Origin: Lachnospiraceae bacterium
GTDB taxonomy: Bacteria > Bacillota > Clostridia > Lachnospirales > Lachnospiraceae
NCBI GenBank assembly: GCA_017482485.1
Contig: JAFUMV010000020.1
Location: forward strand, 1-54,662
DNA: 54,662 bases
Reading direction: 5' to 3'
Below the pieces are notes generated by a model. The model did not search any database, was not told where the DNA came from, and saw nothing but the letters and a program-made list of their open reading frames with translations. Positions 16,247 through 28,908 of this stretch are shown one piece after another. Each line of letters opens with the position of its first letter. Position 1 is the first letter of the stretch. The position numbers and the translations under genes are program-made.

Positions 16247-17311
16247 ATGATGGAAACAATACTGGTAAAAATTGATGAAGAGAGCCCTGATCTTGACGCC
16301 ATAGCCAGAGCAGGGGAAATTATAAAAAAAGGAGGTCTGGTGGCATTCCCGACAGAAACCGTTTACGGTCTGGGAGGAGATGCTCTAAACCCGGATTCCT
16401 CCAGAAAAATTTATGCGGCCAAGGGACGGCCGTCGGATAACCCGCTGATCGTGCATATCTGCAGATGGGAAGATATTTATAAAATCGCAGATCCGGTGCC
16501 GGAGGCGGCCAAAAAGCTGGCGGATGCATTCTGGCCGGGACCGCTGACGATCATTTTAAATAAGACGGATCTGGTGCCGAAGGAGACTACCGGCGGACTG
16601 GATACGGTAGCAATCCGCTTCCCGGTGGATAAGACCGCACAGCTTTTTATTGAGGCAGCGGGCGGTTTTGTGGCGGCGCCAAGCGCCAATGTTTCGGGAA
16701 AACCAAGCCCCACACTGGCCCAGTATGTGGCGGAGGATATGGATGGCCGCATTGAGATGATTCTGGACGGCGGCGAGGTTGGCATCGGTCTGGAGTCCAC
16801 CATCGTGAGCCTGACAGGGGACGAGCCTATCATTTTGCGTCCCGGTTATGTGACGAAGGAAATGCTGGAAAAAGTGCTTCACAAAGTGGATGTGGACAAA
16901 ACCATTCTGGATATGAACTGTCATGAGCGACCGTTGGCGCCCGGAATGCGTTATAAACATTATGCCCCGAAAGGGGATCTGACCATTGTGGAAGGCTCTT
17001 TGGATGCGGTGACAGAAGCGATTTGTCAAAAGAGCTGCGCCGCCAAAGCGACCGGCGAGAAGGTGGGCATTATCGCCACCGATGAGACCGTGAGCCGCTA
17101 TGAGAAGAACAGCCGGGCAGACAGCATCAAGAGCGTCGGCAGCAGAACGGACGAGGATGCGGTGGGACACAGTCTTTACCGGATTTTAAGAGAATTTGAT
17201 GATGAAGAAGTGACTGTGATTTATTCCGAGTCATTTTCAGACAGCGGTTTTGGACAGGCTATTATGAACCGGCTGTTAAAGGCAGCAGGTCATCATGTGG
17301 AAACAGTATAA
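16247..17311 (+). CDS. ywlC: L-threonylcarbamoyladenylate synthase (Sua5/YwlC type)
   Basis: This enzyme makes threonylcarbamoyl-AMP from threonine, bicarbonate and ATP, the first step of the t6A modification of ANN-decoding tRNAs. The 354-aa protein has the YrdC domain (about residues 15-205) with GGLVAFPTETVYGLGG, the KxR element in YAAKGRPSDNPL and the SxN element in APSANVSGKPSPT. A C-terminal Sua5 domain (about 225-354) distinguishes it from short TsaC. Its position upstream of rpiB, upp and the atp operon mirrors the Bacillus ywlC neighbourhood. The start could be either of two adjacent ATGs. Confidence 0.92.
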   Translation: MMETILVKIDEESPDLDAIARAGEIIKKGGLVAFPTETVYGLGGDALNPDSSRKIYAAKGRPSDNPLIVHICRWEDIYKIADPVPEAAKKLADAFWPGPLTIILNKTDLVPKETTGGLDTVAIRFPVDKTAQLFIEAAGGFVAAPSANVSGKPSPTLAQYVAEDMDGRIEMILDGGEVGIGLESTIVSLTGDEPIILRPGYVTKEMLEKVLHKVDVDKTILDMNCHERPLAPGMRYKHYAPKGDLTIVEGSLDAVTEAICQKSCAAKATGEKVGIIATDETVSRYEKNSRADSIKSVGSRTDEDAVGHSLYRILREFDDEEVTVIYSESFSDSGFGQAIMNRLLKAAGHHVETV

Positions 17312-17371
17312 ATTGCGCATTCGGATTTGAATGTGGTGCGCCGATAAAAAATAATTTGCCCGGAGGAGGAA

Positions 17372-17803
17372 ATGAAAATGATTGCACTCGCATGTGATCA
17401 CGGCGGATACGACTTAAAATGTCAGGTAATCCGTCATCTGGAAGAGAGAGGACTGGAATATAAGGATTTCGGCTGCTACAGCAAGGAATCCTGTGATTAT
17501 CCGGATTTTGGACGTCCGGCGGCAGAGGCTGTGGCAAAGGGAGAATGTGACAGAGGTGTTGTGATCTGTACCACCGGCATCGGCATATCCATTGTTGCGA
17601 ACAAGGTAAAGGGTGTGCGCTGTGCACTGTGCGCGGATACGCTGTCCGCAAGGCTGACCAGAGAGCATAACAATGCCAACATGCTGGCTATGGGAGCTGG
17701 AATTGTAGGACCGAATCTGGCGATCAGTATTCTGGATACATTTTTGGATACTGCTTTTTCGGAAGAAGAAAAGCACGCAAGAAGAGTCGGTAAAATCGAG
17801 TAA
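17372..17803 (+). CDS. rpiB: Ribose-5-phosphate isomerase B
   Basis: A 143-aa RpiB/LacAB-family sugar-phosphate isomerase that interconverts ribose 5-phosphate and ribulose 5-phosphate. It starts MIALACDHGGYDLK, with the conserved DHGG. It contains the active-site cysteine and anion-hole loop VVICTTGIGISI and the ARLTREHNNANML block. The E. coli and Bacillus proteins are of similar length. The start follows GGAGGAGG. It is part of the ywlC-rpiB-upp series and probably feeds phosphoribosyl pyrophosphate for Upp. Confidence 0.92.
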   Translation: MKMIALACDHGGYDLKCQVIRHLEERGLEYKDFGCYSKESCDYPDFGRPAAEAVAKGECDRGVVICTTGIGISIVANKVKGVRCALCADTLSARLTREHNNANMLAMGAGIVGPNLAISILDTFLDTAFSEEEKHARRVGKIE

Positions 17804-17834
17804 TCCGCAGAAACGGCGGTAGAAGGAGAAAAAT

Positions 17835-18464
17835 ATGGCAAAAGTAGTTGTTATGGATCATCCGTTAATTCAGCATAAAATCGGACTTATCAGGAAAAAA
17901 GAAACCGGAACCAAGGATTTTCGTCAGACAATCAGTGAAATTGCCATGCTGATCTGTTTTGAAGCGACCAGAGAGCTGCCTCTTGCGGAGGTGGAAATTG
18001 AAACGCCGATCTGCAAAACCACGGTAAAAGAGCTCAAAGGCCGCAAGATGGCGATTGTGCCGATTCTGCGCGCAGGACTGGGCATGGTGGACGGTGTGCT
18101 TGAGCTGATTCCGGCGGCCAAAGTCGGTCATATCGGTTTATATCGTGATCCCGAAACCTTAAAGCCTGTGGAATATTACTGCAAGCTTCCGGCTGACTGT
18201 GCGGAAAGAGAAGTTTTTGTGGTGGACCCCATGCTGGCCACAGGCGGATCGAGCGTGGCTGCCATTCAGATGCTGAAGGAAAAAGGCTGCAAGAAAATTC
18301 ATTTCATGTGTATTATTGCAGCACCGGAAGGGGTAAAGGCCATGCAGGAAGCGCATCCGGATGTGGATATTTTTATCGGTGCGCTGGATGATCATTTAAA
18401 TGACCACGGTTATATTGTTCCTGGCCTGGGAGATGCCGGAGATCGTATTTTCGGAACGAAATAA
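17835..18464 (+). CDS. upp: Uracil phosphoribosyltransferase
   Basis: Salvages uracil with PRPP to UMP. It has the full 209 aa expected. Family blocks are [20 protein letters not shown] at the start, [37 protein letters not shown], the PRPP loop [12 protein letters not shown] and the C-terminal [18 protein letters not shown] precedes the ATG. It sits between rpiB and the dCMP deaminase gene in a nucleotide-metabolism run. Confidence 0.95.
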   Translation: MAKVVVMDHPLIQHKIGLIRKKETGTKDFRQTISEIAMLICFEATRELPLAEVEIETPICKTTVKELKGRKMAIVPILRAGLGMVDGVLELIPAAKVGHIGLYRDPETLKPVEYYCKLPADCAEREVFVVDPMLATGGSSVAAIQMLKEKGCKKIHFMCIIAAPEGVKAMQEAHPDVDIFIGALDDHLNDHGYIVPGLGDAGDRIFGTK

Positions 18465-18530
18465 GCGTGTTTATTGTCAGAAAAGCCGACAGTATTGTCT
18501 GACGGAAAATTCCAATTGCGGGGAGGCGGC

Positions 18531-19010
18531 ATGAAAAGAGAAGATTATATTTCATGGGACGAGTATTTCATGGGAGTCGCAATGCTGGCCGGGCTGCGCT
18601 CCAAGGATCCCAACACGCAGGTGGGAGCCTGCATTGTCAGCCGGGACAACAAGATTCTTTCCATTGGTTATAACGGACTTCCTATCGGTTGCTCTGATGA
18701 TGAGTTTCCCTGGGAGAGAGAGGGAGATCCAATGGATACCAAGTATCTCTATGTGGCTCACAGTGAACTGAATGCGATTTTGAACTACAGGGGCGGAAGT
18801 CTGGCAGACGCCAAGCTGTATGTTACCCTGTTTCCCTGCAACGAATGTGCAAAGGCGATTATTCAGAGCGGGATAAAAGAAGTGATTTATGATTGCGACA
18901 AATATGCGGATGCGCCGTCATTTCGCGCTTCCAAGCGGATGTTTCGGGCTGCCGGAGTAACATATCGCCCTTATTCCAGGAGCGGCCGTGTTGTAAAAAT
19001 GGAATTGTAG
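18531..19010 (+). CDS. comEB: Deoxycytidylate (dCMP) deaminase, ComEB-like
   Basis: A 159-aa zinc deaminase converting dCMP to dUMP for dTTP synthesis. It contains the substrate motif SKDPNTQVGACIV, the zinc His and catalytic Glu in HSELNAIL, and the zinc cysteines in PCNEC. The start at 18531 is chosen because GGGGAGG lies just upstream and homology begins there; a frame-open TTG at 18474 has no such support. It ends 15 bp before the next gene's start, so the two may be cotranscribed. Confidence 0.92.
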   Translation: MKREDYISWDEYFMGVAMLAGLRSKDPNTQVGACIVSRDNKILSIGYNGLPIGCSDDEFPWEREGDPMDTKYLYVAHSELNAILNYRGGSLADAKLYVTLFPCNECAKAIIQSGIKEVIYDCDKYADAPSFRASKRMFRAAGVTYRPYSRSGRVVKMEL

Positions 19011-19024
19011 GAAGGAATGACATC

Positions 19025-20203
19025 GTGACAGGACGAAGGATGAAAATGAGGCGAAGACTTGCCCTTTGTATTCTGGCGTGTATATTGTTTGCCGGGATGC
19101 AGGAAATGACCGTCAGGGCCAGCAAAATTGACTCGATCAGGGAACAACTGAATCAGGCCAAAGAGGACAAGAAAGCCACCGAGGACGCCAAAAAGGCGAC
19201 AGAGGAAAACATCAGCGGCCTGAACAATGCCAAAGATTCTCTGCAGGGACAGCTCAACAGTCTGACGCAAGACCTGACGGAAATCAGTGAGAATCTGGAA
19301 GAAATCGAAAGCAATATTATCGATAAAAATGAAGAAATCCGTCAGACACAGGAAAAACTGGAACTGGCAAAGGAAACGGAAAAAGAGCAGTATGCAGCGA
19401 TGAAACAGCGGCTGCGCTATTTGTACGCGGAACGCAATGAGACCTGGTTTGATTTGCTGGAGGATACGGGAGGCTTTGCCGAGCTTCTCAATCAGAGCGT
19501 TTATATCGAAAAACTGCATGACTATGATCGAAAAATGTTTCTGAAATACAAGGCCCAGCGCGAAGCCATTGAAGAACTGGAAGCAAAGCTGACGGAAGAG
19601 AAAGCTGCGCTGGATGAATTACAGGCGCAGGTGCAGGAAGAAAAAAATAAAATCAGCACCAGTGTTGCCAATACCCAGAGCGGCATTGCCGGATACTCCA
19701 GCCAGATTGCGGCAGCGGAGGCACAGGCGGACCAGCTGAGCGCACAGATTTCAGCACAGGAAGAAAATATTACCGCCCTGCAAAAACAGCTGGAAGAAGA
19801 AATCGCAAAATCCAGGCTGGCCAAGAACTCCAAATGGCGCAATATTTCGGAAGTGACTTTTTCGGAAGAAGACCGTTATCTGCTCGCAAACCTGATCTAC
19901 TGTGAAGCCGGAAACCAGCCCTATGAAGGCCAGGTGGCGGTGGGGGCAGTGGTAATCAACCGTGTGCTGAGCTCCGTCTACCCCAACACCGTTTCCGGTG
20001 TTATTTATCAGTACAAACAGTTCGCACCGGTGCTGGACGGACATCTGGCGCTTGCGCTTGCGGAAAACCGCGCAACTGCCGCCTGCTATAAAGCCGCCGA
20101 TGAAGCAATGTCAGGCTACACTAACGTAGGCCAGTGCGTATACTTCCGCACCCCTATCCCCGGCCTGACCGGAATCCAGATCGGCGGGCATATCTTTTAT
20201 TAG
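19025..20203 (+). CDS. Secreted cell-wall hydrolase: coiled coil plus SleB-like domain
   Basis: A 392-aa exported protein. A signal peptide (RRRLALCILACILFAGMQEMTVRA) precedes a long coiled coil (about residues 30-265, rich in E, K, Q and A). This resembles the PcsB/CwlO-type N-terminal regulatory region. The C-terminal Hydrolase_2 domain (SleB family, about 275-392) contains the YCEAGNQPYEGQVAVGAVVINRVLS block with the conserved glutamate. SleB enzymes are lytic transglycosylases of cortex or vegetative peptidoglycan. In PcsB-type proteins the coiled coil restrains the enzyme and responds to FtsEX; that link is only an analogy here. The GTG at 19025 follows AGGAAGG; an ATG at 19040 is the alternative. 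Confidence 0.88.
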   Translation: MTGRRMKMRRRLALCILACILFAGMQEMTVRASKIDSIREQLNQAKEDKKATEDAKKATEENISGLNNAKDSLQGQLNSLTQDLTEISENLEEIESNIIDKNEEIRQTQEKLELAKETEKEQYAAMKQRLRYLYAERNETWFDLLEDTGGFAELLNQSVYIEKLHDYDRKMFLKYKAQREAIEELEAKLTEEKAALDELQAQVQEEKNKISTSVANTQSGIAGYSSQIAAAEAQADQLSAQISAQEENITALQKQLEEEIAKSRLAKNSKWRNISEVTFSEEDRYLLANLIYCEAGNQPYEGQVAVGAVVINRVLSSVYPNTVSGVIYQYKQFAPVLDGHLALALAENRATAACYKAADEAMSGYTNVGQCVYFRTPIPGLTGIQIGGHIFY

Positions 20204-20228
20204 CGACAAGCCGGGCAAATATAAAAAC

Positions 20229-20270
20229 AAAAGCATTGAATGGGAAGCTTGCTCACCAGACAGTGCTTTT
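20229..20270. terminator. Terminator between two convergent genes
   Basis: AAAAGCATTG (20229-20238) pairs with CAGTGCTTTT (20261-20270) with one G-U pair; A- and T-runs on the two sides allow termination of both the hydrolase gene and the DUF402 gene. Confidence 0.7.
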
Positions 20271-20296
20271 ATTTTTATGCGGCGCCGGGCAGTGCT

Positions 20297-20803
20297 TTAT
20301 ACTGTTTTCTCAAATTCCTCAATCGGTGCAAGAAGTTCCGGCAGTTTGCCCAAATAGATCTTATTCAGCAGGTTGTCCAGCGTCATCAGCGCCTGCTTCA
20401 ATTCCGGCAGCGAAAGCTTCCCATCGTCCTGTGCAGTCACCAGCTCGTCCACATCCACAACCTTCACAAATCCGTCCGGATAAATGATCACATCCACAAG
20501 AAGATCCGTCACAATCAGTTCGTTGGTATTTTTTTCAAAATACGGGGAAATAATATCACAGTAATAATAAAGAAGCGTACCGTCAGCCTGATAAAACTTG
20601 CTGATTTTATACCCTTCCTTTAAGTAAAAACAGGAGAAACCATGATCCATGTTCTTCTTTGGGCGGATTGTTTTCCAGGACGTGACAAGCACATCCTCAT
20701 CGCAGCGCAGAATGCGGTCATCGGGAAGCGCAATACATTCTTCCGGGATCAGTCGTTTGCGGTAAAGCTTCAGTTCCGAAAGGTTCTTTGTCAGATTTTC
20801 CAT
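20297..20803 (-). CDS. DUF402 domain protein
   Basis: A 168-aa protein with the DUF402 fold (FomD/Ntdp type, some of which are nucleoside di- or triphosphate phosphatases). Visible family features are a WKTIRPKKNMD region, YYYCDIISPYFE, and the acidic block VDVIIYPDGFVKVVDVDEL, followed by helices AKLSLPEL-like. The start is set by AAAGGAGCC 3 nt before the ATG; the frame is open further upstream without support. It is on the strand opposite to the surrounding operons. Phosphatase activity is possible from family knowledge but unproven for this branch. Confidence 0.75.
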   Translation of the reverse strand: MENLTKNLSELKLYRKRLIPEECIALPDDRILRCDEDVLVTSWKTIRPKKNMDHGFSCFYLKEGYKISKFYQADGTLLYYYCDIISPYFEKNTNELIVTDLLVDVIIYPDGFVKVVDVDELVTAQDDGKLSLPELKQALMTLDNLLNKIYLGKLPELLAPIEEFEKTV

Positions 20804-20954
20804 GGCGGCTCCTTTGTATGTATTTGTGATTTTGATTACAACATATATAGGAATATTGCTGTTGTATGCAATCACATACATGTTGTTTACACAGATTTTA
20901 CTATGCACAGTAAGCTTGTGTCAATGCCGACAGAAAGTTTTGCAAAGACAGTTT

Positions 20955-21050
20955 TTGAAGCATGTTATAGGTCGTTTGCGGGCAGCGCGGGCATGTTATA
21001 GGTTGTCGGCGGGCAGTTTATTGGTCATTTGCGGGCTGTGCGGGCGTATA
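20955..21050. repeat. Degenerate tandem repeats
   Basis: About three diverged copies of a 25-31-bp unit lie in tandem, recognisable by GCATGTTATAGGT followed by TGCGGGC. No coding function is apparent. They start the repeat-rich gap between the DUF402 gene and the atp promoter. Confidence 0.6.
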
Positions 21051-21057
21051 TGTAATA

Positions 21058-21200
21058 AGCTGCTCTCCACGCCCAAAACTGGCGAGAAATTTGGCGGAAA
21101 TCACCCTAAAATGGGTGCAGGTAAAAAACGAATGGCTTACGCCCAGAAAGTCCCCGGATATTGGGCATGGAGCTGCACTTTGTTCTTCTGCGCCCATTGT
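21058..21200 (+). repeat. Dispersed intergenic repeat, copy A
   Basis: This stretch aligns by eye, with substitutions and small gaps, to the reverse complement of 46014-46165. Shared landmarks in order are CTCCACGCCCAAAA, AATGGG, ACGCCCA about 70 bp later, and CGCCCATT at the end. ACGCCC and GGGCGT-like words alternate, so the copies can fold into hairpins. No reading frame is conserved between the two. Confidence 0.65.
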
Positions 21201-21249
21201 GGAAAAATTTTATGGGCATGGCGAACAAATTTTTTCAGATTTGCCCACC

Positions 21250-21389
21250 GCGCTGCCTATGGAAGAATCAGTGCTGCCCGTGGAAGAATCAGCGCTGCCC
21301 GTGGAAGAACTGGAGCTGTCCATGGAGGAACTGGAGCTGCCCGTGGAGGAACTGGAGCTGCCCGTGGAGGAACTGGAGCCTGCCCGTGG
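21250..21389. repeat. 21-bp tandem repeat array
   Basis: Six consecutive 21-bp units plus a 14-bp partial unit; units 5 and 6 are identical and units 1 to 4 differ at a few bases. The period is a multiple of three, so reading frames stay open (one gives repeated LPVEELE), but no start signal supports translation. There are no spacers, so it is not CRISPR. Confidence 0.85.
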
Positions 21390-21539
21390 CTGAGAAAGCA
21401 CCAAAATGCAAATTTTGCACATTTTTGGCTGTTTTCTGTGGGTTTTACGCGCCGAAGGCATGAAAATACCTTGTGTTCGCATCAGCGGTACAGGGCAGCG
21501 CGGGTTTTCTGAAAGTCAGAATCTTGCAAAGAAAACCAG

Positions 21540-21612
21540 TGGACAGCCATGCAAAAAATCGGTATAATCAGTAATAGGTATTTTGGGAAGATTGCTCTTC
21601 TTTTGAGCGATC
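21540..21612 (+). promoter_or_regulatory. Promoter and leader hairpin of the atp operon
   Basis: TGGACA (21540-21545), a 17-bp spacer and TATAAT (21563-21568) form a good sigma-A promoter. Transcription would start near 21575. A leader hairpin GATTGCTC/GAGCGATC (21590-21612) with a T-rich loop lies before the ribosome binding site of the first gene. Confidence 0.7.
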
Positions 21613-21630
21613 GGAAAAGAAGAGGTCCAA

Positions 21631-21867
21631 ATGGCAAAACATCCTTATAACAGAACTGTTTTTCAGAGTCTTGCCCTCGTATCCCAGTTCGGTATCACGA
21701 TGCTGGTGCCGATTGCAATGATGTTTGTGGTTGGATACTGGCTGGATTTAAAGCTTAAGACTTCCTTTTTTGCGGTGGTATTGTTTTTTATCGGGGCCCT
21801 GGCAGGTTTCAGCAATGTTTACCGGCTGGCCAGGAAGATTTACGGCAGGAAGGAAAGAAAAGACTGA
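21631..21867 (+). CDS. atpZ: AtpZ-like small membrane protein
   Basis: A 78-aa protein with two membrane spans (about residues 17-34 and 44-61) and a basic C-terminus, of the AtpZ/AtpI family found at the head of many atp operons. In Bacillus such proteins are linked to magnesium or calcium transport and to c-ring assembly. The hairpin loop VGYWLDLKLKTSFFAVV resembles AtpZ. AAGAGGT precedes the ATG; its TGA overlaps the next start. It is the first gene of the operon. Confidence 0.75.
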   Translation: MAKHPYNRTVFQSLALVSQFGITMLVPIAMMFVVGYWLDLKLKTSFFAVVLFFIGALAGFSNVYRLARKIYGRKERKD

Positions 21868-22262
21868 TGATGAAGCATTTTTTCAAAGAATTGGATTCTA
21901 CGGTGAAAGAGATGTGGATCGGTATCGTCATCTGGGGGATCTTAAGCGAACTGGTGACGGTATGGTTTGTGGAGGATAAGGCCAATTGTGCGCTCGGCGT
22001 TCTGATCGGCTGTATTCTGGCGATGGCCGGGGTCTGGCACATGTGGAAGGTGCTGGATACCGCGCTTGATCTGGGAGACGGTGCTCAAAAATACCTGACG
22101 GGAAGAAGCTGGATGAGATATGGAGTTTTCATACTTGTATTCGGCGTCCTTATGATAAGCGGTTGGGCTGATCCGCTCACAGCTTTTTTAGGCCTTATGG
22201 GAATGAAAGCGGCAGCCTTCATGCAGCCGACCATTCATAAATTAATAATGAAGAGGAGGTGA
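21867..22262 (+). CDS. atpI: ATP synthase subunit I-like membrane protein
   Basis: A 131-aa protein with four predicted hydrophobic segments in two pairs, fitting the ATP synthase I family. It is translationally coupled to the gene before it and ends 4 bp before atpB. AtpI acts as a chaperone for c-ring assembly in sodium- and proton-dependent ATP synthases. Sequence conservation in this family is low, so the call rests on size, topology and position. Confidence 0.7.
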   Translation: MMKHFFKELDSTVKEMWIGIVIWGILSELVTVWFVEDKANCALGVLIGCILAMAGVWHMWKVLDTALDLGDGAQKYLTGRSWMRYGVFILVFGVLMISGWADPLTAFLGLMGMKAAAFMQPTIHKLIMKRR

Positions 22263-22266
22263 AGCT

Positions 22267-22986
22267 ATGACAAGGGGAATCCTTCTGAGTAGTTCCGTAG
22301 ACATCGACTTCATGGTTCATGGTGTGTTTCCTTATCAGTTTTTTGGACATACCGTGTGGATTACGACGACGCATATCTGTCTTCTCATTGTCCTGATGGT
22401 TATCATCGGTTTTGCCATTGCGGCAAACATCGCAATGAAAAAAGCGACAGAAGTGCCCGGAGCATTCCAGAATGTAGTGGAACTGGTTGTGGAAATGCTG
22501 GACAACATGATCAAGACTGTTATGGGCAAGAATGCAGCGAAATTTGCAAACTATATCGGAACTGTCTTTATTTTCATTCTGATATGTAATTTTTCCGGTT
22601 TGCTGGGACTGCGTCCGCCGACAGCGGATTATGGTGTAACATTGCCGCTTGGATTGATGACATTTACATTGATCCATTTTAATAAGTTCAAACACAAGAA
22701 AGTAAAAGGGGTATTGCAGGAACTGTGTGATCCATGGCCGATCTGGGCACCGATTAACATGATCGGAAATATTGCTGTACCGATTTCACTTTCCCTGCGT
22801 TTGTTCGCAAACGTTCTTTCCGGTGTTGTTATGATGGCGCTGGTATATGGATTGCTTCGGTTTATCGCAATCGGATGGCCGGCAGTTCTGCACATTTATT
22901 TCGATCTGTTTTCGGGAGCGATTCAGACCTACGTGTTCTGTATGCTGACGATGACATATATATCCGACGCGATCGGAGACGAGTAA
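22267..22986 (+). CDS. atpB: ATP synthase F0 subunit a
   Basis: A 239-aa membrane stator subunit that carries the ion half-channels. The essential arginine lies in SLRLFANVLSG, and the last helices (QTYVFCMLTMTYISDAIGDE) are typical. Five or six membrane spans are visible. The ribosome binding site is GAGGAGGTG. It forms the ion path together with the c ring encoded next. Confidence 0.93.
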   Translation: MTRGILLSSSVDIDFMVHGVFPYQFFGHTVWITTTHICLLIVLMVIIGFAIAANIAMKKATEVPGAFQNVVELVVEMLDNMIKTVMGKNAAKFANYIGTVFIFILICNFSGLLGLRPPTADYGVTLPLGLMTFTLIHFNKFKHKKVKGVLQELCDPWPIWAPINMIGNIAVPISLSLRLFANVLSGVVMMALVYGLLRFIAIGWPAVLHIYFDLFSGAIQTYVFCMLTMTYISDAIGDE

Positions 22987-22998
22987 CCAAATCAATAA

Positions 22999-23292
<294 letters not shown>

Positions 23293-23365
23293 GAGAAGCC
23301 TCACAGGATGAGGCGGCACAACACCGCACATCCCCACTATTAAAGAAAGGAAGGGGGCATAAATC

Positions 23366-23907
23366 TTGCGTACACCTGGCATAGTGTTGCTGACAGAGCA
23401 GATGGCACCCAGACTGTTTGATCTGGACTTCCAGCTGCTGGCAGACACCACGCTTACGATTATAGCTGTTTTCGTGCTGTTTTTAGCGCTGTCCTATTTC
23501 CTGTTCAATCCTGCGAGAAAATTTTTGCAGAACAGACAGGAAAAGATTGCGGGCGAGCTGGAAAACGCGAAGACCAAGGAAGAGGAAGCTTCCAAGTTAA
23601 AGGAAGAATATGAAGCAAAGCTTTCCAATGTGGAAAAAGAGGCAGATGAAATTTTAAATGCTGCAAGAAGGAAAGCGCTCGCCAACGAGAACCGCATTAT
23701 TGCGGAAGCCAAGGAAGAGGCGGCGAGAATTATCGCGAGAGCGAATGTGGAAGCAGAGCTTGAAAAGAAGAAAGTTGCTGACGAAGTGAAGCAGGAAATG
23801 GTTGCTATCGCTGCTGCCATGGCCGGCAAAATCGTTACAGCTTCCATTGATGAAAAGAAGCAGAATGCGCTCATTGATGAGACATTAAAAGAAATAGGAG
23901 AAAGCAC

Positions 23908-23920
<13 letters not shown>
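23366..23920 (+). CDS. atpF: ATP synthase F0 subunit b
   Basis: The peripheral stalk subunit: a short N-terminal segment, one membrane span (about residues 29-50), then a long charged helix rich in E, K and A (about 55-165) that dimerises. Length 184 aa. The TTG start at 23366 is chosen because AAAGGAAGGGGG lies about 10 nt upstream; the first ATG (23402) lacks a ribosome binding site. It overlaps atpH by 13 bp. Confidence 0.9.
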
Positions 23921-26011
<2,091 letters not shown>

Positions 26012-26095
26012 TTTCGTTTTATGCCGGCAGTATGGTCCGCGGGGACAAATGCGCGGCAGAGAGAAGTTTTCCAACAGAAAGGGTGGTAATACAGC

Positions 26096-26944
26096 ATGGC
26101 TTCTATGAGAGATATCAAGAGGCGCAAAAGCAGTATTCAGAGCACCGGTCAGATCACCAAGGCGATGAAGCTGGTTTCTACCGTTAAGCTTCAGAAAGCG
26201 AAAGTGAAGGCTGAGCAGACCCGTCCTTATTCCAACTGTATGTATGATACGGTTCAGTCCATTCTGGAACGCTGTGATACCGTTCAGCATCCCTACCTGC
26301 AGGGAGGAGACAGCCCCAAAAAGGCAGTCATCGTCCTGACCTCTAACAGAGGCCTTGCAGGCGGCTATAACTCCAATGTGGTGAAACTCATTACCAGAGG
26401 AGAGCTGGCAAACGAGGATCTGGATATTTATGCGGTGGGCAAAAAGGGAAAAGACGCGCTGGCAAGAGCAGGATACAACATCAAAATGGACAGCTCACAG
26501 ATCGTGGAGGAACCTACCTACGCGGATGCGGCGGCCCTTGGACGTGTGGTGTTAAGCTCTTTTGCAAAAGGCGAAATCGGTGAAATCTGGATCGCTTACA
26601 CAAGCTTTAAGAATACGGTTATGCATGAACCGCGCCTCATGAAATTGCTTCCCGTTGAGCGGGAAGAGGGAGAAAGACAGCTGGAAGCTCCCATGAATTT
26701 TGAAGCAGAGGAAGAAAGCATTCTGGATATGCTGATTCCAAACTATATAACAAGCCTGATCTACGGCGGCCTGCTGGAAGCATCGGCCAGTGAAAACGGT
26801 GCCAGAATGCAGGCGATGGATTCCGCAACCAGCAATGCGGAAGAGATGATCGAAGACCTGACCCTGTTGTATAACAGAGCTCGTCAGGGATCCATCACAC
26901 AGGAATTGACAGAGATCATTGCCGGAGCATCCGCGATCTCTTAA
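26096..26944 (+). CDS. atpG: ATP synthase F1 subunit gamma
   Basis: A 282-aa central rotor shaft. The N-terminal helix MRDIKRRKSSIQSTGQITKAMKLVSTVKLQ and the C-terminal helix (MQAMDSATSNAEEMIEDLTLLYNRARQGSITQELTEI, given here only to mark the family block) form the coiled coil inside the alpha-beta ring. The middle part has SNRGLAGGYNSNV, a family marker. AGAAAGGGTGG precedes the ATG. Confidence 0.95.
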   Translation: MASMRDIKRRKSSIQSTGQITKAMKLVSTVKLQKAKVKAEQTRPYSNCMYDTVQSILERCDTVQHPYLQGGDSPKKAVIVLTSNRGLAGGYNSNVVKLITRGELANEDLDIYAVGKKGKDALARAGYNIKMDSSQIVEEPTYADAAALGRVVLSSFAKGEIGEIWIAYTSFKNTVMHEPRLMKLLPVEREEGERQLEAPMNFEAEEESILDMLIPNYITSLIYGGLLEASASENGARMQAMDSATSNAEEMIEDLTLLYNRARQGSITQELTEIIAGASAIS

Positions 26945-26985
26945 TAACACAGTTACTGTTTGCGGCTGCTCGCAGCAGTGATTAA

Positions 26986-28392
<1,407 letters not shown>

Positions 28393-28404
28393 GGAGAGAA
28401 GCAT

Positions 28405-28806
28405 ATGGCAGAAAAAAGCTTTTCTATCAAGATTATGACACCGGAACGGGACTTCTATGAAGGAGAAGCGCTGATGGCAGAGTTTAACACATCTGAAGGT
28501 GAGATCGGTGTTTATCCCGCTCATATCCCGATGACGGTTATCTTAAAACCCGGCGTGCTGACCCTGACACAGGAAGACGGCAAAAAGACCGCTGCGCTGC
28601 ATACCGGTTTTGCCCAGATCATGCCTGACGGCATCACATTTCTGGCAGAGGCGGCAGAGTGGCCCGGCGAAATCGATATTGCGAGAGCGGAGGCTGCAAG
28701 AGAAAGAGCAGAGGAACGCATTCGTGAGCATAAGGAAGATACGGATATCGCAAGAGCAGAAATCGCTCTGCAAAGAGCAATTGCGCGAATTGAGACATTG
28801 AAATAA
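28405..28806 (+). CDS. atpC: ATP synthase F1 subunit epsilon
   Basis: A 133-aa subunit with the N-terminal beta-sandwich (FSIKIMTPERDFYEGEA, SEGEIGVYPAHIPM) and the C-terminal two-helix domain (RAEAARERAEERI...ALQRAIARIETLK) that can inhibit hydrolysis. AAGGAGAG precedes the ATG. Last gene of the operon, followed by a strong terminator. Confidence 0.94.
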   Translation: MAEKSFSIKIMTPERDFYEGEALMAEFNTSEGEIGVYPAHIPMTVILKPGVLTLTQEDGKKTAALHTGFAQIMPDGITFLAEAAEWPGEIDIARAEAARERAEERIREHKEDTDIARAEIALQRAIARIETLK

Positions 28807-28820
28807 GAAGAATAAAAAGG

Positions 28821-28862
28821 CCGCCGCGGAATTCGGGAAATCCGGTTCCGCGGCGGTTTTTG
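28821..28862 (+). terminator. Rho-independent terminator of the atp operon
   Basis: An 11-bp perfect stem CCGCCGCGGAA/TTCCGCGGCGG with a 14-nt loop is followed by a T-run. Confidence 0.92.
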
Positions 28863-28908
28863 TCTGGGGTTACTGGGTACTGTTCACATTCTATACATAA
28901 AAATCGGC

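Noticed and set aside
21250-21389. CRISPR array
   Set aside because: Units are directly adjacent with no spacers and no cas genes are in the window.
21091-21393. A 100-codon frame encoding repeated LPVEELE
   Set aside because: It spans the dispersed repeat and the 21-bp array, begins with an unsupported TTG, and all frames are open because the period is a multiple of three.
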